Of a stretch of 64,000 bases of DNA, positions 57,346-64,000 are shown piece after piece; position 1 is the stretch's first letter, and each line of letters begins with the position of its first letter. This DNA is from Tetracentron sinense (lineage: Eukaryota > Streptophyta > Magnoliopsida > Trochodendrales > Trochodendraceae). The position numbers and the translations under genes were made by a program. The DNA is taken from NCBI GenBank assembly GCA_015143295.1, contig CM026571.1, positions 4,855,501-4,919,500 on the forward strand. The letters run 5' to 3'. The notes under the pieces were generated by a model. The model did not search any database and had not been told where the DNA came from. It was given only the letters and a program-made list of their open reading frames with translations.

Positions 57346-58387
57346 GTACTAACGTAGGACCAAGCCCCGGAAAAAATCACTCTTTCTCAAATCTCACTCA
57401 AGAGGGGTGGGTGGTGGGTGGGTTTGGAGGGCACACCTAATCTAATGGACTATTCCTAGGGACTCTTACTAGGGGCTATTAATAGGGTGTGTGGTCAAAA
57501 AGTGCTTCCTTACCTACTGCGCTTGGCTGTTCTACTTGTCATACTTCAAGAAGTAGGCTAAATTGAATTCAAAAGTAGCAAGATGGTTTGATATCCGAAG
57601 CAATAAAAAAAAACCTTTTCTAATTATTAGCTCTAATAGTGCACCAGAAAAAAATTATTACCTCTAATATTTTTTTTTCCGTAGGCTTTGTTTGTTTTGG
57701 ACGAAAAATAATATGGGAGAAAAAATTCTAAGAAATAAAACTTTCATTGTTCTAATGAGATTTTTTCTCAAATATAGAGTGATATTAGAGAATTATTTGC
57801 AATAAAAACTTATTTTGCATAAGGCCAAACATTAAAATCAACTTTCTTTCGAAAAGTAATTTAGTGCACCTATTTTTCTTCCAAATAAACGCAGTCTTAT
57901 AAGAAAATAATATTAAAATTAGAAAGTAAGCATCACCAATTGAATTTAGGCATCAACCCCTTTAAAAATAAAATCATTATTTGAGGTGTGGAGTTAATTA
58001 GAGTTGGGTTCAAGGTAAAATTAACTCGACTTGAATATTATAGTACATTTTAATAAAATAATATTAAATATTACAAATATGACGTATATATTTTTATTAT
58101 TATACTAATATTTTTTTTTTATGAATCAAGCTCAAACTCGACCCAAGTTATTATGTTGGAGCTGAGCTTTAAGTTTTTTTTTTCTATTAAAGTTGTCGGC
58201 TTGAATGCACCCTTTGGTTTAATCCAACTTAATTACCCTCCTCCACCCAAAAAAAAAGGAGATTGGACAAGATCTTAGTAGTAGTTACAAATTACAATGA
58301 AGGCTTTCCTCGGAGAGTAATTTAAAACTCTCCATAGTACCTACAATCGAGAATTGGACGGATTGAAATAAATATATAAATTTATAA
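57346..58387. other. No supported gene
   Basis: AT-rich intergenic sequence with several T runs. No open frame of interest. Confidence 0.35.
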
Positions 58388-59717
58388 GTAAATTACACTG
58401 CCTTCCCCTGAGGTTTGGTGAAATTGCAGAAACCTTCCATTTTGTTTCAGGAATTACACCACCCTCCCCTCTACTTTAATTGTCCACAACAGATTCACCT
58501 TTCTGTTAGTATGTTGTTAGTGAGATGGATGAATTTTGATGATGTCATGATTTTAACATTTTAAAATATCTAAATTACCCTCATGAAATTAGTTAATGCA
58601 ATAAAATAAATAATTGGTAAGCTTGGGTATACGTGATAGTGATCTGGGCCTCCAATTGAAAAATCTTGCCACTAATCATTTCACAGGATTAAATGAAAAA
58701 TGAGTTAAAAGGAGACACGTGACACAAAAGGGGACCCAAGATGCCCCTCCTCGAGTCACCAACTGAGGAGGTGATTATTTTCCGCTTGGAAAATTGTTGA
58801 CTGTGTTAACTATATGTGTATGTGTATTTCGAGATTGTCAAGTTAATATAAGTGCTGGGTTTGGCAGATCATTGCTTCCTTCTGCCTACTAGTGTTGGCG
58901 CTGGTTTTGTGGGCAGCTTTGAATTTAAGAAACTCTTGAGGGATTTCAAAGATAGCCTTGAAGCACTGGGTGTCCCAGGTGTTGAGGAATCAAAAACTAA
59001 TGGAGAAAAATTCTTTGCCAGGGGAAACATTGCTGCTGGTGTCCTCTTTCTTGTTATCAATTTGGGATCAAATGTAGTTGAAAAGAAACTAAAGCAAAAT
59101 TATTCAGAGGCTCCCACTGCTACTACTATCCAGACAATCCGTAGTGATTTGAATATCATAATGCGATTTTTTCTAAGTCTTCTTGGTTATTATACACAAA
59201 CACAATAACTCAAATACGAAATTGCTTGAAGAAACATTTTATCGAACAAGTGGTGTGATATATCTAAATTCTAACCAAACAGTTAATCTATGCAAACATA
59301 AGATCATGGTGTTTAGAGATTTCTCCAAACTACATCTAGGACGAGAAAAATCAAGCATTTTGGAATCTAACTAGATTGATATTAAGATTTTTTATTTTAT
59401 TTCTTAAATTTTCCCTTTGGTTTCTTTACTACAGAAATTTCTCAAACAGGTGTCGTAAAATGAAAGGTCTTACATCACGTAGAAATGAAAGAGAAGTATA
59501 AGCATAGAGCATCATAAAAAAGGAAGAGACAACGGGACTGATTGGTCTTCTTTCGTTGAGTTTTCAAACCAGGCCATAGGGGTAAAATTGTAAAACATCA
59601 TTTATTGGTTATCGACATCAACTTAACAAGCTTAACAGGTGAGGACAGTGTAATTTTATAAACAAAATGACAAGTTTTACAATTTTACCAAACCTTAGGG
59701 GAGGTCAATGTACGCGA
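58388..59717. mobile_element. Long-TIR element carrying a coding fragment
   Basis: The left arm (aaattacactgccttcccct, then gaggtttggtgaaattgcag) is matched in inverse by the right arm (acaattttaccaaacctta, then ggggaggtcaatgta) for about 70 bp. Subterminal tttgatgatgtcatg is shared with 28446. Between the arms lies a 118-codon frame with normal-looking protein composition and a half copy of the shared foldback core (58690-58790). Target duplication not resolved. Confidence 0.55.
58852..59208 (+). pseudogene. Captured gene fragment, family not recognised
   Basis: The frame contains LLPTSVGAGFVGSFEFKKLL, DFKDSLEALGVPGVEES and EKFFARGNIAAG. It looks like an exon of a cellular gene rather than transposase. 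The upstream sequence ends in GGGTTTGGCAG, an acceptor-like site at about 58868, so intron sequence may have been captured too. There is no promoter or start context of its own that I can support. I cannot name the donor gene. Confidence 0.4.
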
Positions 59718-59937
59718 ACCCTAAATTTATTTCCAAAACGTTATATATCATGATGCTAGCGAATGCAAATCACATCAGAATCTTAACCACGGGTAAAAAA
59801 CCAAGAAAAAGTTAAAAAAAGATACAATGACAAAAAACACCACCGAGGAGGTGACGACTATTTCCCTTTTTTAATGGATAGAGGTAAGTTGCTTGTAAGA
59901 CGGGTTTTATGAATTGACTCATGATTCTCTCCGTTTG

Positions 59938-60256
59938 TAACCGGACTCGGGGAGTCCCGTCGTGCCACTGATGCTGCCATGTGTCACTTTTGACACCCCT
60001 CAACTATGATTAAGATTCAACCACCATAGGGTTCATCCACCTATCATTGGTTTGTAGAAAAAATTATCTAAAAAGAAATTTAATCCTAGTTAAATTTCAC
60101 TAATTCCGAAGGTTAATATTTTAAAATAATTGTTTCTAAGAATGAGATTAGGTGGGTGAACCTAAGAGTGGGTGAATCCTAACCATAGTTAAAGGGGTGT
60201 CAAAAGAGACACATGGTAGTGTCAGTGTTGTAACAGGACTCCCCGGAGTCCGGTTA
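59938..60256. mobile_element. Foldback element, accggactc-type ends
   Basis: The left end taaccggactcggggagtcc is matched in inverse by ggactccccggagtccggtta at the right end. The inner arms carry the shared core (gacacccctcaactatg / catagttaaaggggtgtc). Same type as 46561-46857. No target duplication resolved. Confidence 0.7.
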
Positions 60257-60390
60257 TAACCGGAGATGATTACGAGTCTTATTAAAATAATATCATTGTG
60301 GGTCAAGGAATTTTAGGACTGAGGTTTGTTGGTATCAAAAAGATATGGGCCTACGAAAAAGACGAAGCACCCGTGATTACCGGTTGCTGA

Positions 60391-60606
60391 CTAGACCATG
60401 GATTTGGAGTTTGGATGGACAACAGCGCTGGCTGTTGCGTTACTCAAGAGTTGCGCTGTGCCCATCCAAACTCATGGATTTGAGATGGGGGGGAGATTCT
60501 AGACCATGGATTTGGAGTTTGGATGGACAAGAGCGCTGGCTGTTGCGTTACTCAAGAGTTGCGCTGTGCCCATCCAAACTCATGGATTTGAGATTGGGGG
60601 GGGGGG
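60391..60606. repeat. 108-bp tandem duplication
   Basis: Two head-to-tail units starting ctagaccatggatttggag at 60391 and 60499, almost identical. Within each unit atggatttggagtttggatg is followed by an inverse copy, catccaaactcatggattt. Confidence 0.9.
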
Positions 60607-61498
60607 TTTGACGGAGATCGATAGAAGAATCTCTCTATTAGTAGAGTACGTAGAGCTTTTACCTACCACTAAAAAACAAATACTCTGGCATTGACGGTCG
60701 TACGGTGATAATCGGATTTGGCAAATCCGGTTATCACCCCTAGAGGTCGCCACGTGTCCCCTTTGACACTCTTTAACCGTGGGTAATGTTCATCCACCCC
60801 TAGGGTTCACCCACTTATTTGTAGTTTTTTTTTAAAAAAATATTAATTTTATTTTTAAAATTAAAAGCTGTTTTTAAAATTTTATTATTATTAAAATTAA
60901 ATTCCACCATTTTTGAGATTAGAATTAAATTCCACCATTTTTCATGTCATAATTATAACCTTTTTAAATTCAATTTTGAGAATGGGGATTGCTAGGCTGG
61001 ATCTCCAACGGACTGGACGATCAGGTGAGCCACAAGACCTGTCCATTCTACCGTTGTTTTTCCACTTTGAGGTGGTGGGTCGGCTTAGCATTCCACCATT
61101 GAGAATATACTCGTACCCTTTCCAAGCGTGAAGGGAGAGAAAGGACTTGTCCTAGCTAACTGCAGTGTCCTGTGTCCCTAAATTTGGTTAAATAATGATA
61201 AATGTATCTTTCATTTTTTCTGAATATCAAAGATTAGATAGATGAGTCTCTAGTGAATTTTAACCACAGTGAATAAATGTTAAAAAAAGACATGGAACAA
61301 TGAGATTGAGATTGCACGGTAACTTAAGGTTCAAGCTGACCGTGGTGCGTTTCCTATTTCCCTATATTTTTCCTATCTTGGACTTAAACTAGACTTTTGC
61401 TTGGACTATGGGATTGGGGAGTCCATATAGGTTGAGAATTTCATTTCTAGCTTTTCACAAGGATACGGAAAGAAGATAAAATCCTATCAATTATCATA
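60607..61498. other. Decayed foldback pieces, no gene
   Basis: A half foldback with accggtt-type ends near 60700-60830 (core gtcccctttgacactcttta) and a matching inverse arm near 61245-61310. A block at 60615-60700 recurs at 62530-62625. Confidence 0.4.
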
Positions 61499-61758
61499 AG
61501 GGAAATAATCATCTCCTTAGTCAGAGAAGAGGGGGCGTCTTGGCTCCCCTTTACTTGTCACATGTCCCCTTTTAACTCTCTTTAACTGTGGTTAAGATTC
61601 AATCACCCCTACAATTCACCCATCTATTCTTGGTTTCTTAAAAAAAAAAATTTAATTAAAATTGATCACAAAGCTTAAAAAAAAATTTAACCCACACGAG
61701 TTCATACCATTTGAAAGGCAGGTTTGAGAGAGCTGAGGAACGAACTATTGCTCTTATC
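61499..61758. mobile_element. Core-bearing foldback-like element, inverted copy
   Basis: Starts gggaaataatcatctcc and ends gaacgaactattgctc, the inverse of the ends at 34264 and 49724. Contains ctctttaactgtggttaag. Confidence 0.6.
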
Positions 61759-61844
61759 AAAATGATAAGATCACATTCAGTTCATTTTCTACTACCCAAA
61801 GCAAAAGAGCAACAGCTGATACCTAGCTTCATATAATACGACTT

Positions 61845-62651
61845 TGATATTTAGTTTGCATATTCTCTCCCTTGTATCATCCTTATTTTAGTATTTAGTT
61901 TGCATATTCTCTCCTATGTATCATCCCTATTTTTGTATTTTCAGTTCTACATTGTACTTAATACTCCTTCACGCCACAGTATTGCATCATAATAATTTTT
62001 TGGACTTTGCTACTGAGACTGTCTTAGGCGAGACCACTTGTGTCCGAGCATGGGATTGCACAAGATCTCAGGTGGGGCCCACCTAAAATCCTATGCAATC
62101 CCTTGCTCATAGGGTGGGCCCCACTTGAAATGCCGTGCACTCTTGTGCTCGGGCACGAAGTGTCAGTAGTCTCAGTCCTAAGACGGACTCAGAAGTATTA
62201 TCCTAATTTTTTTCCTCGAGAACCCTATCACATTTCCACTGTAATGCGTTGCCTAGAATCTCTGGACCTAATCGTTGAGTAGATCTACGTTGTCCACTAC
62301 TTTCAGTGCAAAAAAGAAAGGTCGTTAGAGTTAACAGTTAAATATGAATTTCTTAAAAACAAAACTGATAGCCTAAGTGGTTAGCTTTGCTCCAGAAATG
62401 ATAGCCTAAGGTGGCCGTGGTGGTAATAGTAGTGTTTGCAAGCAGGGCCATGAGGAAAGTTCTCAAATGATACGATTGTTTTTTTGAGTTTAAATACAGA
62501 GCAGAGCTCTGCGTGTCAAGGTATAATTATGGATCGATAGAAGAATCTCTCTATTGGTAGACTACGTAGAGCTTTTAGCACAAAAAAACAAATACTCTGG
62601 CATTGACGGTCGGACAGCCACTACATATTACAATCATCAACACCTATCCCG
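61845..62651. repeat. Upstream half of the dirigent-locus duplication, copy 2
   Basis: Aligns in order with 48090-49560: the gatatttagtttgcatattc segment (tandemly doubled at 61848-61935), actgtaatgcgttgcc-like sequence, and gttgtccactactttcagtg followed by gcaagcagggcca. It lacks the hAT-type MITE present in copy 1. Confidence 0.7.
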
Positions 62652-63170
62652 TAAGAAGCACAAATACTTCAAATTGGGCTTCGTACCCGTATCCGATATG
62701 TATTGGATATGGATACGCTTCTGATACGGGAGGATATGTATAGGATACGGCCGAGACGTAAGCTGTTAGTTAAAAATATGTTTTTTAATTCAGATACGAT
62801 TCCAATACGGTATGGATATGTCAGGATACAACCAGGATACGGTTGGGATACAACCATGAATATTATTTTTTATTTTGTTTTGGAGACTTGGGAGTATGAT
62901 CCTATCTCTTTTGTTTTTTGCATGGACATGGTCCTCTTTATATTTTGCTTGGTGGAGTGGATGATGAGATGACCCTAATTCTTTTGCTTTTGCATGGATA
63001 TGATATTTTTTTATATATAAACAGAATTGAACTAATGGTTATTTTGTAATTATAATACAAAATATATCATTATTATTATTATTTTTTAAGTTACATATAT
63101 ATCCTAACCATACCCATATTCCTTTTTTTAAGTTTTGCCGTCTCGCCATATCCGTATCCGTGCTTCCTAG
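62652..63170. mobile_element. 519-bp relative of the dirigent-exon MITE
   Basis: The left end taagaagcacaaatac and the right end gtatccgtgcttcctag correspond to the ends of 50661-50822. The interior repeats ggatatg/gatacgg units and has an AT-rich insertion. It sits about 390 bp upstream of dirigent gene 2. Target duplication not clear. A 64-bp direct repeat (62469-62532 and 63215-63278) brackets the region. Confidence 0.6.
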
Positions 63171-63409
63171 CTTACCCCCAACCAAATCCCCACCAAACAA
63201 AGGCCTCGGATTGATACGATGGTTTTGAGTTTAAATACAGAGCAGAGCTCTGCGTGTCAAGGTGTAATTATGGAAAGAATATTTTTTTGCAAAACTATAT
63301 ATCACAACCTCTATCCATAATTACAAAATTGTAACGTCTTAACATTAAAAGGCGATTCTACTTTTACGCCATTAAAGCATAGCTCAACTTTGTAATTAAA
63401 CTCTTGTTT

Positions 63410-63560
63410 TTTTTACCAATTACCGATGGGATTAGACAACCTTATATATTGAGTTAAGGGGAGGCTCAAACTCAAATCTAACAGCAAGCTCATAGAGTGT
63501 TATCCTTCTTAATTTTCTCTCTTCTTATCTTTCCTCCGCCTTCAACCAAGGAGAGAAAAT
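63410..63560 (+). promoter_or_regulatory. Proximal promoter and leader of dirigent gene 2
   Basis: Co-linear with 50020-50162 upstream of gene 1 (shared ctcaaactcaaatctaacag-like, ctcatagagtgttatcctt-like and cttcaaccaaggagag segments). CTTATATATTG at about 63439 could be a TATA box. Conservation between the two copies marks the region as worth testing. Confidence 0.5.
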
Positions 63561-64000
63561 ATGGGAGCAAGAAGCTTCACTCTCATTCTCTTCCTCTTCT
63601 TCATCTCCTTCTCTGGGTCTTCTGCCATGCCTCACAAGAAACTCAAGAAATCTGAACCATGTAAGCACTTAGTTTTATACTTCCACGACATAATTTACAA
63701 CGGTAAGAACGCGGGGAACGCCACTTCAGCCATTGTAGGGGCACCCGAAGGGGCGAACCTTACCATCTTAGCAGGAAAAAATCATTTCGGAGATGTGGTA
63801 GTGTTTGATGACCCCATTACTCTCGACAATAATCTACACTCAAAACCAGTTGGCCGGGCACAAGGTCTCTACATCTACGACAAGAAAGACACCTTCACTG
63901 CTTGGCTAGGCTTCACATTTGTTCTCAACAGCACAGACTATCAGGGGACTATTAACTTCCTTGGAGCCGATCCTATACTAGTCAAGACGAGGGACATTTC
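63561..64000 (+). CDS. Dirigent protein, partial (runs off the window)
   Basis: An open frame from ATG 63561 to the window edge, 146 codons and two bases. It is about 85% identical by eye to dirigent gene 1 over the shared part. Signal peptide at residues 1-23 ([20 protein letters not shown]). Then [69 protein letters not shown] and KTRDIS. The conserved YNGKNA, where gene 1 has YDFKNA, fits the family consensus better. No frame break up to the edge, and the position of gene 1's MITE lies beyond the edge. Likely the functional copy of the pair. A secreted guide for stereoselective phenoxy-radical coupling by family; the precise product cannot be told. Confidence 0.9.
   Translation, partial: MGARSFTLILFLFFISFSGSSAMPHKKLKKSEPCKHLVLYFHDIIYNGKNAGNATSAIVGAPEGANLTILAGKNHFGDVVVFDDPITLDNNLHSKPVGRAQGLYIYDKKDTFTAWLGFTFVLNSTDYQGTINFLGADPILVKTRDI

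Overview
The window is nuclear DNA of a flowering plant. It is AT-rich and gene-poor, with about four supported protein genes in 64 kb. The genes match angiosperm families (an At5g41620-type coiled-coil protein, the F-box protein HAWAIIAN SKIRT, and two dirigent proteins). The rest is dominated by LTR retrotransposons, TRIMs, foldback/MITE elements and SINE-like repeats. I cannot name the species.

Layout. 1-664: end of a non-autonomous LTR element. 1576-6548 (minus): a three-exon gene for a 665-residue USO1-like coiled-coil protein. 7.5-9.0 kb: a SINE-like repeat and a 625-bp MITE. 9.8-14.2 kb: a decayed Copia element (minus) split by a 1.77-kb solo LTR. 14.2-15.5 kb: a second fragment of the left-edge family, then a hAT-type MITE. 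15683-20347: a full-length but dead Copia element (minus). 20.5-26.7 kb: two exon-like pieces of an unrecognised minus-strand gene, separated by a young Copia-type element with nearly identical 664-bp LTRs (21937-26256). 28.4-29.6 kb: a long-TIR element. 29991-32473: a 2.48-kb solo LTR. 35491-36714 (minus): the HAWAIIAN SKIRT orthologue, with a probable 5'UTR exon near 38.4-38.8 kb and a 1.7-kb leader intron that carries a MITE. 39-49 kb: a mosaic of hAT-type, TTA/TAA-type and foldback MITEs in older duplicated sequence. 50163-50663: a dirigent gene cut short by a 162-bp MITE in its exon. 54.6-56.0 kb: two TRIM elements. 58.4-59.7 kb: a long-TIR element carrying a coding fragment. 63561-64000: the start of a second, intact-looking dirigent gene running off the window.

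The two dirigent genes lie in a direct duplication (about 48.1-50.9 kb against 61.8-64.0 kb). Each copy has since received its own insertions, so one copy shows the empty site of the other and gives firm boundaries for several MITEs. The most unusual feature is a set of foldback elements with one shared palindromic core but different outer ends: hAT-like CAGGGGCGGAGCC, an accggactc type, a gatcgaatcacag type, and an end with no clear TIR. I found no CRISPR array, rRNA or functional tRNA gene, and nothing bacterial.
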